A stretch of 64,000 nt of DNA from an uncultured Pelagibacteraceae bacterium (lineage in GTDB: Bacteria; Pseudomonadota; Alphaproteobacteria; Pelagibacterales; Pelagibacteraceae), in NCBI GenBank assembly GCA_902610655.1, contig CACLWL010000002.1, forward strand, positions 1-64,000, written 5' to 3'. The notes under the pieces were generated by a model that did no database searches, was not told the DNA's origin, and saw only the letters and a program-made list of their open reading frames with translations. The translations under genes were made by a program, and so were the position numbers. Of the stretch, positions 50,542-59,250 are shown piece after piece (the stretch's first letter is position 1; the number at the start of each line of letters is the position of its first letter).

Positions 50542-51699
50542 TTAATACTTAAACTCTCTAATAAATCTTTCTGCAATTATATCCGAAGATACGTCTTTTA
50601 TATCATTTAAACCTACTAATCCCAAGGTTGTACTAAGTTCTTCTTTAATAATATCAACTATTCTTCTAAGTCCTTTAGCACCGTCAGCACCTATTCCATA
50701 CATCAAAGGTCTTCCCACCATAGTAAAATCAGCTCCCAATCCTAATGCTCTAACAATGTCACTACCTCCTCTTATTCCACTATCAAATATTATTGGAAAA
50801 TCTTTACCTAAGGCATTTCTAATTAAAGGAAGCGCCTCTATAGAAGTAGTTGCACTATCTAATTGTCTCCCTCCATGATTAGATACTTGTATTGCATCAA
50901 CTCCTTCATCTTTGATTTTCGTAGCATCCTCTGGTGACATCACACCTTTTATTATTAATTTTCCTTTCCATTTTTCTCTTACTCTTTTAAGAGTATTCCA
51001 ATCTGTAGATCCTCTGCTTTCACTTCTAACAAATTTCTTTACCTTCTTAGATGTATGATAATTCATTGGTTTAGGTATTCCATACATCAATGTGCCTATT
51101 GACCAAAGAGGATGTGTTGCAAAGTCAAAAAATTGTTTGGGGCCTAGATTAAATGGAACAGTAAATCCATTCTTATTATCTTTAGCTCTTCTAAATTGTA
51201 TTGGTACATCAACAGTAAGAATTGCAACTTTATAACCCTTTTCATGAGCTCTATCTAAAAGCTCCATTAAGAATTCTTCATCTTGAAAATTATATAATTG
51301 CAACCAACAATTTCCTTGTGAAAGATCATACATTTTTTCTAAAGATGTGGACGACGCCATGGAAACACACATGGGTATATTGTTTGCCCTACACTCATCA
51401 GCTAGCATTTTATCTGCTCCTGGCCATGTTAAATTGCACATTCCCATCGGAGCAAAACCAAATGGTTGGTCATATTCAGACCCTAAAAAATTTTTTTTAA
51501 TCTTTCTTTTTTCAATATTTCTAAGTACTCTTGGTTGTAGTCTAATTTGATCTAGAGCTTTACTATTGCTTTCACATAATTTTTCATCTCCTGATGCGCC
51601 ATCAACAAAATCAAACATCATCTTGGGCATTCTTTTTTTAGCTAAACTACGAGCGTCTTCTACGCTATGAATTTTTTTGCTTGTTAAATTATTATTCAT
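50542..51699 (-). CDS. FMN-dependent alpha-hydroxyacid dehydrogenase (LldD/glycolate-oxidase family)
   Basis: A 385-residue TIM-barrel flavoprotein. Motifs are SVEDARSLAKKRMPKMMFDFVDGASGDE, PFGFAPMGMCNLTWPGAD, CWLQLYNFQD, ILTVDVPIQFRRAKDNKNGF, LIIKGVMSPEDA and the catalytic VSNHGGRQLDSATTSIEALP (His base, Arg), then FDSGIRGGSDIVRALGLGADFTMVGRPLMYG for FMN phosphate. It oxidises an L-2-hydroxyacid to a 2-keto acid, probably passing electrons to quinone or oxygen. The substrate chain is unknown. It overlaps the upstream S51 peptidase gene by eight bases. Confidence 0.92.
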   Translation of the reverse strand: MNNNLTSKKIHSVEDARSLAKKRMPKMMFDFVDGASGDEKLCESNSKALDQIRLQPRVLRNIEKRKIKKNFLGSEYDQPFGFAPMGMCNLTWPGADKMLADECRANNIPMCVSMASSTSLEKMYDLSQGNCWLQLYNFQDEEFLMELLDRAHEKGYKVAILTVDVPIQFRRAKDNKNGFTVPFNLGPKQFFDFATHPLWSIGTLMYGIPKPMNYHTSKKVKKFVRSESRGSTDWNTLKRVREKWKGKLIIKGVMSPEDATKIKDEGVDAIQVSNHGGRQLDSATTSIEALPLIRNALGKDFPIIFDSGIRGGSDIVRALGLGADFTMVGRPLMYGIGADGAKGLRRIVDIIKEELSTTLGLVGLNDIKDVSSDIIAERFIREFKY

Positions 51700-52387
51700 A
51701 AGTTTTTTTTATATGATCATTTAAGAGAATTCTATTATTTTTATTGATAAAATACGCAGATCTATTTTTTTTAGACGAACATACTGTGTTTGGTTTACCA
51801 TTAATAAAAAGCACTGCAGCTTCATCATCTATAGCAATTCCAGAAGGTATTTTTTTATTTTTGATGTTCAATTCAAATTCAGTTAATCGATTTTTTTTAG
51901 ATGCGTGAGGTGTGCAGCTTCCTGAGATAAAGTTCATTCCTTTTAGAGGCTTATATCCGCTTCCTAAAGAGTCGGTTAATATCCATTCAAACCAACACAC
52001 AGCGCCAGCACTTACACCTGATAAAATGATACCCGCATTATAAGCATCTTTGAAATTTTTATATAATTTATGTCTTTGCCATAAGTTAAGCATAAAATAA
52101 GTATCTCCTCCTCCAACATAAATTATATCCTTATCCTTAATCCAATCCGAAAAACCCACTACTTTTGAACAAAGCTCAAAATGAGATAGTTCTAAATCAT
52201 ATTTCTTTAATTCTTTATAGAATAATTTAATTTTATTAGGGTTATCTTTACTTGCTGTCGGTAAAAAGCCGAATTTAATATTTCTTTTTATTTTTTGATT
52301 AATTACAAACTCATCTAAAATTTTATCAGACTGATGAGTAAACCCACCACCCCCAATAGATATAATTTTTTTTTCGACTCTTTTCAT
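51692..52387 (-). CDS. Peptidase S51 (PepE / cyanophycinase-like)
   Basis: A 231-residue protein with the class-I-glutaminase-like fold of dipeptidase E and cyanophycinase. The IISIGGGGFTH start, IIYVGGGDTYFMLNLW and ILSGVSAGAVCWFEWILTDS (nucleophile Ser in the SAG elbow) are present. PHASKKNRLTEFE and AIDDEAAVLFING follow. PepE-type enzymes split Asp-X peptides; others split beta-aspartyl or N-acyl amide bonds. In this operon it may hydrolyse an imported peptide-like compound brought in by the neighbouring Dpp-type system. Confidence 0.85.
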   Translation of the reverse strand: MKRVEKKIISIGGGGFTHQSDKILDEFVINQKIKRNIKFGFLPTASKDNPNKIKLFYKELKKYDLELSHFELCSKVVGFSDWIKDKDIIYVGGGDTYFMLNLWQRHKLYKNFKDAYNAGIILSGVSAGAVCWFEWILTDSLGSGYKPLKGMNFISGSCTPHASKKNRLTEFELNIKNKKIPSGIAIDDEAAVLFINGKPNTVCSSKKNRSAYFINKNNRILLNDHIKKTYE

Positions 52388-52396
52388 TTAAGAAAT

Positions 52397-53623
52397 TTAA
52401 TTTTTATAAATTCCTGCCCAAGGTTCTGGTTTACTAGGTATATTTTTCGACAACCCACGAACTATCTCGTTTTTCTCATCGTACATTGGTAATTTACAAA
52501 TCTCACCTTTATATAGATTCCCATCTAAACACTTAACATCTATTACAGACCCTGGTCCAATATTATCATTGTTTAAATGAATTATTGCTACACCACAAAC
52601 CTGAAAAGGTGACCAGGTACTTGATGTAACTTTTCCGATCAATTTTTTTTCGATAAAAATGTTTTCACCTTTTAACGCTACACTTTCTTTAACTCTCAGC
52701 CCCCATGTTCTACATTTTTTCTCAACATTTGATAGTGCGTTTTTTCCAATAAAATCCTTTTTATCTAAATCTACAAATTTTCCAAGACCAACCGAGAAAG
52801 GATTTGTATTTTTATTAAAATCTTGTCCAGCTGAAAGAAGGCCTGCCTCTATTCTTCTACCTCTAAAGGATGGTGTAGCTGTTAAAATCATTCCCATTTT
52901 TTGTCCTTCAGAAAGAATTAAATCTCCAATTTTTTCAGTATTATTTTCAGGTCTAAAATATATTTCCCAGCCTAGTTCGTTGGTAAATCCAGTTCTACTA
53001 ATAATAACTTTTTCATTTAAAATTGTAACTTCCTTACAATCAAAATAATTCCATGTTTTTGCTGTATCCTTTTTTATTAATTTTGACAAAAGTTCCATAG
53101 ATTTAGGACCTTGAATTTGACTAATCCATACATTTGGATCAGATATTTCCACCTCATAACCTTCAGAGTTTGCTTTGTACCATGAAAAAAGATCTCCATC
53201 AGCTTGTGCAAACCAATATTTTTGATCTTCTAATCGTAAAAGAATTCCGTCTGTGATCATCCCACCATCATGGTAACATGCAAATTGGTAAGAACATCTT
53301 CCAACTTTTACTCTTGAAATGTTTCTTGGAAAAATTCTTTCTAAAAACTTTAATGAATCTGGACCAGATATCTCATATGGATATTCTCCAGTATGTCTTA
53401 AAATAATTTCCTTTCTTGTTTTCCAATACATTTCCTCAGGAGTAGCATTTGAGAGTTTTTCTAAAGTTAGTCTCCCTGCATAATGTGAATATTCTGGTTC
53501 ATAAGGCAGTTCTTGATATGTGAGAGGGTGAATTGGAAGAGTTCTTGCTAGCTCAACCTCATTACCACCATTCAATTTGGTTGGTTTAATAGAAAATCTG
53601 ACTTTTTTTAGCGTATCATGCAT
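52397..53623 (-). CDS. GcvT-fold aminomethyltransferase-like protein
   Basis: A 408-residue GcvT-family protein with an N-terminal extension (MHDTLKKVRFSIKPTKLNGGNEVELARTLPIHPLTY). The core has YWKTRKEIILRHTGEYPYEISGPDSLKFLERIFPRNI, YQFACYHDGGMITDGILLRLEDQKYWFAQ, WISQIQGPKSMELL, ISRTGFTNELGWEIYF and RIEAGLLSAGQDFNKNTNPFSVGL. This is the folate-binding T-protein plan, so it probably transfers a one-carbon unit to tetrahydrofolate. It differs clearly from the DmdA-like gene downstream in the same operon. It is the first gene of the operon. Confidence 0.82.
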   Translation of the reverse strand: MHDTLKKVRFSIKPTKLNGGNEVELARTLPIHPLTYQELPYEPEYSHYAGRLTLEKLSNATPEEMYWKTRKEIILRHTGEYPYEISGPDSLKFLERIFPRNISRVKVGRCSYQFACYHDGGMITDGILLRLEDQKYWFAQADGDLFSWYKANSEGYEVEISDPNVWISQIQGPKSMELLSKLIKKDTAKTWNYFDCKEVTILNEKVIISRTGFTNELGWEIYFRPENNTEKIGDLILSEGQKMGMILTATPSFRGRRIEAGLLSAGQDFNKNTNPFSVGLGKFVDLDKKDFIGKNALSNVEKKCRTWGLRVKESVALKGENIFIEKKLIGKVTSSTWSPFQVCGVAIIHLNNDNIGPGSVIDVKCLDGNLYKGEICKLPMYDEKNEIVRGLSKNIPSKPEPWAGIYKN

Positions 53624-53667
53624 TTTATTTACCTTAGATGATTATTAAACAACAAATGTCAATAAAA

Positions 53668-53687
53668 CAATAAAGTTTTCTTTATTG
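53668..53687. promoter_or_regulatory. Perfect palindrome in the shared promoter of the catabolic island
   Basis: CAATAAAG-TTTT-CTTTATTG has exact 8-base arms around a four-base centre. It lies in the 116-base gap between the seven-gene minus operon and the plus-strand transporter set. Central position in a divergent promoter makes a common operator likely; the winged-helix gene at 61470-61802 is a candidate ligand protein. Confidence 0.45.
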
Positions 53688-53739
53688 ATCTCGAAGTAAC
53701 GAATTGTTAACTTTATATTTTAAAAAGAGGGGTTAATTT

Positions 53740-55227
53740 ATGAAACAAATATACAAAGTGATATCATTTTCATTGATATCTTTAATGTTGTCTTTTTCAT
53801 TAGTAAATGCATCTAGCGGAGTTTTTAAATTATCGCATGATCTAGGCTTTGGAAAAGATACAAACCTTGATGCAATTACTAAAGGTCGTTTATTCCAAGT
53901 GGTTATAATGACACAAAATCGTTTAGTAAGAAAAGATTTAAAAGGAAAAGTTTCTGCATCATTAGCAACAAAATGGTCGGCGAACTCTGAAGCAACTGAA
54001 TGGACTTTCAACCTTCGTAAAGGGATTAAATTTCACGATGGTTCTGATTTTGATGCAGAGGATGTTAAATATTCATTAATGCGAGTTAAAGATCCAGATA
54101 TTGGATCTCCGGCTAAGAAAAGTATGAGCTCTGTTACTGATATTGAAGTAGTAGATTCACATACTGTAAAAATGAAATTAAATACTTCATTCGCAGATTT
54201 TCCATTATTATTAACTGATTACAGATTAAGAATGATACCTTCAGGCTCTGGGGATACCATTGGTAAAACTGGTATAGGTACTGGACCATTTAAAGTAGAT
54301 ACATTTGATCCAGAAGGAACAACTGTTCTTAAAGCAAATCCAGATTATTGGGAAGGCGCACCTGGCGTAGGTGAAGTGCATGTAATTGCTATACCTGATG
54401 GGGAAGCAAGAGTTCAAGCACTTCTTACTGGTCAGATTGATATGAATAGATATGTTCCATTTAGTCAGAAAAAAATTTTTGACGGTAATAAAAAATTTAA
54501 CGTTTCAGTAGTACCAACTGGGAACTGGAGAGGTATGGTTATGAGAACAGACACAGCTCCATTCGACAATCCAAAAGTAAGAAAAGCAGTTAGATTGGCG
54601 GTTGATAGACAAGAGCTTGTCGATTTAGTTATGGGAGGAGCAGCCACTGTATCTTGCGATACACCTGTTGCACCATCAGATCAATATCGTCTAAAAATGA
54701 AATGTCCTCAAGATATTAAGAAAGCTAAAAAACTTCTTAAAGAAGCTGGATATCCAGACGGTTTTGATATGGTAATACACGTATCAACTAAAGAACCTAC
54801 TTGGCCAACAATTGGTGAAGTATTACAACAGCAATTAGCTAAAGCAGGGATTAAAGCTGAAGTTAAAATGACACCTTCAAAAAGTTACTGGAAAGAAACT
54901 TGGATGAAAAAAGCAGTAGCAATGACTCGTTGGAATGAAAGACCAGCAGACAGTATTCTTCACGAAGCTTATCATAGTGGAGCAAAATGGAATGAGTCAT
55001 TTTTCAAAAATAGTGCATTCGATAAAAATTTATCTGATGCAAGAGGTGAATTGAACTTCGGTAAAAGAAAAAAAGCTTACCAAAATGCTCAAAAAACTTT
55101 ATGGGAAGAGTCTGGTACAATGATTCCTTATCACGTATCTAAACTTGTTATAACTTCATCTAGAGTTAAAAATTTAGATGATGTAGAAGTTTTTTCTGTG
55201 CGTTGGCATAAGCTAAAAGTAGACTAA
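53740..55227 (+). CDS. Dipeptide/oligopeptide-type ABC solute-binding protein (SBP_bac_5)
   Basis: A 495-residue periplasmic binding protein. The signal peptide ends near LVNA. GRLFQVVIMTQNRLVRKDLKGKVSASLATKWSANSEATEWTFNLRKGIKFHDGSDFDAEDVKYSLMRVKDP is the classic family-5 region. GTGPFKVDTFDPEGTTVLKANPDYWEG and NPKVRKAVRLAVDRQELVDLVMGG follow. These proteins bind peptides, nickel chelates, glutathione, opines and other organic solutes, so substrate is open. It starts the plus-strand arm of the island, after AAAGAGGGG as ribosome site, and a hairpin follows it. Confidence 0.9.
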   Translation: MKQIYKVISFSLISLMLSFSLVNASSGVFKLSHDLGFGKDTNLDAITKGRLFQVVIMTQNRLVRKDLKGKVSASLATKWSANSEATEWTFNLRKGIKFHDGSDFDAEDVKYSLMRVKDPDIGSPAKKSMSSVTDIEVVDSHTVKMKLNTSFADFPLLLTDYRLRMIPSGSGDTIGKTGIGTGPFKVDTFDPEGTTVLKANPDYWEGAPGVGEVHVIAIPDGEARVQALLTGQIDMNRYVPFSQKKIFDGNKKFNVSVVPTGNWRGMVMRTDTAPFDNPKVRKAVRLAVDRQELVDLVMGGAATVSCDTPVAPSDQYRLKMKCPQDIKKAKKLLKEAGYPDGFDMVIHVSTKEPTWPTIGEVLQQQLAKAGIKAEVKMTPSKSYWKETWMKKAVAMTRWNERPADSILHEAYHSGAKWNESFFKNSAFDKNLSDARGELNFGKRKKAYQNAQKTLWEESGTMIPYHVSKLVITSSRVKNLDDVEVFSVRWHKLKVD

Positions 55228-55239
55228 TACAAAAACTTT

Positions 55240-55269
55240 TTTTACAGGCCTTTAATTAGGCCTGTAAAA
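55240..55269. terminator. Hairpin after the binding-protein gene
   Basis: TTTTACAGGCCT and AGGCCTGTAAAA form perfect 12-base arms around TTAATT in the 94-base gap before the permeases. It lacks a clear T-run afterward on the plus strand, so it may serve to stabilise the binding-protein mRNA or to attenuate transcription rather than stop it. Confidence 0.65.
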
Positions 55270-55321
55270 TCTAATTCATTTATTATAAATATATTTAAAT
55301 TAAATATTTATAATCATTATT

Positions 55322-56278
55322 ATGTTAATTTTAGTTTTAAAAAGAATTCTTCTTGGATTGATAACTTTATTTATTGTCTCATTAATTACTTTTGTTGGTG
55401 TTGAGGTTTTACCAGGTGATGCGTGTACAACTTATCTTGAACGAGAGGCCTATGGTGCTGCTCTTGAGGCATGTTATAAAAGATTAGGATTGGATATCCC
55501 AGCTTATGAAAGATATGTTAATTGGGCAGTAGGTGTAATCCAAGGTGATTTTGGTTATTCATTGAGTGGGGAAATGAAAATAAATGATGTGTTAGGCCCA
55601 AGAGTAAAAAATTCATTAGTTTTGGCGTCAGCTTCAATTTTGATAGGAATTCCAATTGCTTTATTGTTGGGTATTATCACAGCATTATGGAGAGATAAAT
55701 TACCAGATATAATAATTTCGACTTTTACAATTTTTTCAATGACAATTCCTGAATTTATAAGTGCAACGTTATTAATATTAATTGTTGCAATTTGGTTAGA
55801 ATGGTTGCCAGGAATAGTTATAGTGCCAACAGGTGCTTCAATATCAGAATTGTTGCCAAATATAATTTTACCTGTAATTGCAATTTCAATGATTATGACT
55901 GCTCATATGGCCAGAATGGTAAGATCAAGCGTTATACAAGTTATGTCATCAGACTATGTTCAAATGGCAATACTCAAAGGTGTACCTTATTGGAAAATGG
56001 TATTTAAACATGTATTACCAAATGCATTATTGCCAGCAATTAATGTAGTTGCCTTAACAATTGCATGGTTATTAGGTGGAGTAGTTGTTACAGAAGTAGT
56101 ATTTAATTATCCTGGCTTAGGTCGACTAGTAATCGAGTCTATTTCAAATAGAGATTTACCAGTTGTGCAAGCTTTAGCAATTATTTTAGCTTCTATATAT
56201 GTCGTTATTAACCTGATAGCGGATTTATTAACTTTAATGTTAAATCCTAGATTAAAATCACTTCAAATTAAAAAATGA
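55322..56278 (+). CDS. dppB: Dpp-type ABC permease DppB
   Basis: A 318-residue permease. MLILVLKRILLGLITLFIVSLITFVGVEVLPGDACTTYLER is the DppB/OppB N-terminus. LGLDIPAYERYVNWAVGVIQGDFGYSLSG, the coupling loop SSDYVQMAILKGVPYWKMVFKHVLPNALLPAI and GVVVTEVVFNYPGLGRLVIESISNRDLPVVQA follow. It pairs with DppC; the genes overlap by ATGA. Confidence 0.93.
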   Translation: MLILVLKRILLGLITLFIVSLITFVGVEVLPGDACTTYLEREAYGAALEACYKRLGLDIPAYERYVNWAVGVIQGDFGYSLSGEMKINDVLGPRVKNSLVLASASILIGIPIALLLGIITALWRDKLPDIIISTFTIFSMTIPEFISATLLILIVAIWLEWLPGIVIVPTGASISELLPNIILPVIAISMIMTAHMARMVRSSVIQVMSSDYVQMAILKGVPYWKMVFKHVLPNALLPAINVVALTIAWLLGGVVVTEVVFNYPGLGRLVIESISNRDLPVVQALAIILASIYVVINLIADLLTLMLNPRLKSLQIKK

Positions 56279-57165
56279 ACTCAACTATTAAAGAAGAAAA
56301 ACCAAAAAATACTATTTCAAAAGTATTAGAAGTTATTTTAACCATGGTATCAAGACCATCAGGTTTAATTGGCTTAATAATTTTAATTTTTCATGTAACG
56401 CTTGCAATAACAAGCCCTTTGTATGTACCTCATGATTATAAAGCTATAGATCCATCTTTGATGTTACAACCACCATCTTCGGAATATTGGTTTGGAACAG
56501 ATAGCTTAGGTAGAGATGTTTTTACAAGAACCATACTAGGAGGTCGTACAGCTTTAACAGTTACTTTTTTTGGTTCTTTAATTGCCCTGTTGTGGGGAGG
56601 TGCAGTTGGTATTTTTTGTGGTTTAGTTGGAGGAAAAATTGATGATGTTGTTATGAGAATAATTGATGCGTTTTTATCTATTCCATGGATACTTGCTATG
56701 CTGTTAATAGTGTCTTTACTTGGCACATCCATAATAGTTTTAATTCCTGCTCTAGGATTCTTTTATGGAAAGGGAATTGTAAGAGTTGCAAGAGCGGCAA
56801 CACATGATGTAATCGCTAAGGATTTTATAGTTTCTGCAAGAGCTAGAGGTCATAGTAACTTTTCTATAATTTGGAATGAAATACTGCCTAATGTGAGAGA
56901 TGCGATTATGGTTGAGGGTGCAATGAGGTGGTCATGGATGTTGTTAGGTTTTAGCTCATTATCTTTTTTAGGTTTTGGTGTGAGTCCTCCAACTCCTGAT
57001 TGGGGTTTAATGATATCTAATGCAAGAGGATTAATGTCGTTTGCATATTGGTCAGTTCTTGCTCCAATATTTGGATTAAGTTCACTTATAATTGGTATTA
57101 ATTTAACAGCAGATGCCTTTGCAAAAGCTTTAGGCATTGATAGATCAACAAAAGCCCCAGTTTAA
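56275..57165 (+). CDS. dppC: Dpp-type ABC permease DppC
   Basis: A 296-residue permease. PSSEYWFGTDSLGRDVFTRTILGGRTALTVTFFGSLIALLWGGAVGIFCGLVGGKIDDVVMRIIDAFLSIPWILAMLL is the DppC signature region. VSARARGHSNFSIIWNEILPN is the coupling loop, and FGVSPPTPDWGLMISNARGLMSFAYWSVLAPIFG completes it. One base separates its stop from the ATPase start. Confidence 0.93.
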   Translation: MNSTIKEEKPKNTISKVLEVILTMVSRPSGLIGLIILIFHVTLAITSPLYVPHDYKAIDPSLMLQPPSSEYWFGTDSLGRDVFTRTILGGRTALTVTFFGSLIALLWGGAVGIFCGLVGGKIDDVVMRIIDAFLSIPWILAMLLIVSLLGTSIIVLIPALGFFYGKGIVRVARAATHDVIAKDFIVSARARGHSNFSIIWNEILPNVRDAIMVEGAMRWSWMLLGFSSLSFLGFGVSPPTPDWGLMISNARGLMSFAYWSVLAPIFGLSSLIIGINLTADAFAKALGIDRSTKAPV

Positions 57166-57166
57166 A

Positions 57167-59200
57167 ATGCAACAGGTAGTCCAAGAAATTAAAAATTTAT
57201 CAATTGGTTTTACGAGTAAAAAAGGTCAACAAATTTCAATTTTAAAAAATATTAATACAAAAATTAAAAAAGGAGAAACAGTTGGAATCGTAGGAGAATC
57301 CGGATCAGGTAAAAGTACTCTTGCTTTAGCAATGATGGGATATGTTAAGCATGGATTATACACAATTTCAGGCGAATGCTTGTATCAATCAAATAATATT
57401 TTAAAAATGAAAAACAGAGAACTAGAGGGTATTCGTGGAAGAAAAATTGCAATGATACCCCAAAATGCTGGACAGTCTTTGACACCAAATTTAAAAATTG
57501 GATATCAGATAGATGAAGCTTTAAAATTACACACCAATCTTAAAAAAGAAAATAGAGATAATAAAATTTCTGAATTACTAAACAAAGTAAGGCTACCTTC
57601 TCCAGAAGCAATTTCAAAAAGATATCCGCATGAACTTTCAGGCGGTCAACAACAAAGAGTAGCTGTAGCAATGGCTTTAGCAGGTAATCCAGATTTATTA
57701 CTATTAGACGAACCTACTACTGGCTTAGATGTTACAACCCAAGCACATGTACTAGAGTTACTTAATTTTATTGCAAAAGATACTGGCACTTCGATGGTTT
57801 ATGTTAGTCATGACCTAGGTGCGATTGCACAAGTTAGCGATAGAGTAATTGTAATGTATTCGGGTGAAATAGTTTTAGATGGTCCAGTTAGAAATATTCT
57901 AAAAAATCCTATCCATCCGTATACTTATGGATTATTAAAATCTATACCAAAGTTAACCCTTTCAGGTTTGCCTGACTCGATGTCTGGCAGTCAGCCGCAG
58001 CCTGGAACAATTAAACAAGGATGCAGTTTTTATGTAAGGTGCCAATTTGCAGAGGATAAATGTAAAATAAATTCTCCAGAACTGGAATTTGTAGATGAGT
58101 TTAATACTAGCGTCAGATGCTTTAATCATAAAAAACTTCATAAACAAAAAAGTATAGACACAAGTTCCTCAAAACAATTAATTAATAAAATTCAAAAAAA
58201 TGAAATTTTAGATATTTCTTCGGTATCTATTAGTTATGCTAAACAGAAATTTTTGGAGCAATTATTAAATAAGATTGATGATAGCAATCCAACAGTCAAA
58301 GATATAAATATTAATATTGATAAAGGTGAAACACTAGCTTTAGTTGGCGAGTCAGGTAGTGGAAAATCTACTATTCTAAAATCAATTGCAGGTCTAATAA
58401 AAACAAAAGATGGTACAATTAAATTTGATAAAAAAAAAATATTATCAAATGATCTTAAAAAAAGAGATGCAAATAATTTGAGGGCTATTCAATTGATTTT
58501 CCAAAATCCGGATGAATCTCTTAATCCAAATCACACAGTAGAGGAAATAGTATCACAGCCACTAAAACTATATTTCGGTTTGACTGGCGAGGAGTTGAAA
58601 CAGAAAATTATAGAAGTTTTAGAAAAGGTAAGATTGGGGGAATTTTATCTTACAAGATATCCGAGACAACTTTCAGGAGGAGAGAAGCAAAGAGTAGCTG
58701 TAGCAAGAGCATTTGCTGCAAAACCTGATATTATTCTTTGCGATGAGGTTACATCTGCATTAGATGTTTCAGTTCAAGCTGCTGTTTTAAATTTACTTCA
58801 AGAACTTAAAGAAGATTTTGGCACAACGTATATATTTGTTTCTCATGACTTAGCAGTTGTGAGAGCAATAAGTGATAGGGTTGCTGTTTTGTATCAAGGT
58901 AGATTATGTGAGATTGGCCCATCAGACAGTGTCTACAAATTTCCTTCTCATCCTTATACAGAAGTTCTTTTAGGTGCCGTTTTAGAACCAGATCCTGATG
59001 TAAAACCAAAATTAGTTGCAGAGGATATTGTTGAAGAGAAGCCACCAGAAAAGGGCTGTTCTTTTCAAGGTAGGTGCCCAAGGTTTCTAGGCGAAATTTG
59101 CAAAACTAATGTTCCCCCTTGGCAAATAGATGAAAATGGAAACTCAATTCGTTGCCACATTAAGATTAATGATTTAAAAAAACAACAAAAACTAAATTAA
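57167..59200 (+). CDS. Fused Dpp-type double ABC ATPase (DppD-DppF)
   Basis: A 677-residue protein that joins both nucleotide-binding subunits; ATG 57167 is used instead of the TTG in the track. Half one has Walker A GESGSGKST near residue 43, signature LSGGQQQRVAVAMA near 158 and Walker B LLLLDEPTTGLD. Half two has Walker A GESGSGKST near 393, signature LSGGEKQRVAVARA near 502 and Walker B IILCDEVTSALD. Each half ends with the oligopeptide C-terminal cysteine segment (GCSFYVRCQFAEDKC, GCSFQGRCPRFLGEIC). Such fusions are common for glutathione- and peptide-type systems. Confidence 0.93.
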   Translation: MQQVVQEIKNLSIGFTSKKGQQISILKNINTKIKKGETVGIVGESGSGKSTLALAMMGYVKHGLYTISGECLYQSNNILKMKNRELEGIRGRKIAMIPQNAGQSLTPNLKIGYQIDEALKLHTNLKKENRDNKISELLNKVRLPSPEAISKRYPHELSGGQQQRVAVAMALAGNPDLLLLDEPTTGLDVTTQAHVLELLNFIAKDTGTSMVYVSHDLGAIAQVSDRVIVMYSGEIVLDGPVRNILKNPIHPYTYGLLKSIPKLTLSGLPDSMSGSQPQPGTIKQGCSFYVRCQFAEDKCKINSPELEFVDEFNTSVRCFNHKKLHKQKSIDTSSSKQLINKIQKNEILDISSVSISYAKQKFLEQLLNKIDDSNPTVKDININIDKGETLALVGESGSGKSTILKSIAGLIKTKDGTIKFDKKKILSNDLKKRDANNLRAIQLIFQNPDESLNPNHTVEEIVSQPLKLYFGLTGEELKQKIIEVLEKVRLGEFYLTRYPRQLSGGEKQRVAVARAFAAKPDIILCDEVTSALDVSVQAAVLNLLQELKEDFGTTYIFVSHDLAVVRAISDRVAVLYQGRLCEIGPSDSVYKFPSHPYTEVLLGAVLEPDPDVKPKLVAEDIVEEKPPEKGCSFQGRCPRFLGEICKTNVPPWQIDENGNSIRCHIKINDLKKQQKLN

Positions 59201-59250
59201 GACAATTTTTTTATTCCATGTCACAACTAAATTTAATATAAAAACACTCC

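Noticed and set aside
52659-53048. 129-residue plus-strand ORF
   Set aside because: Shadow of the GcvT-like gene, with no ribosome site or family motif.
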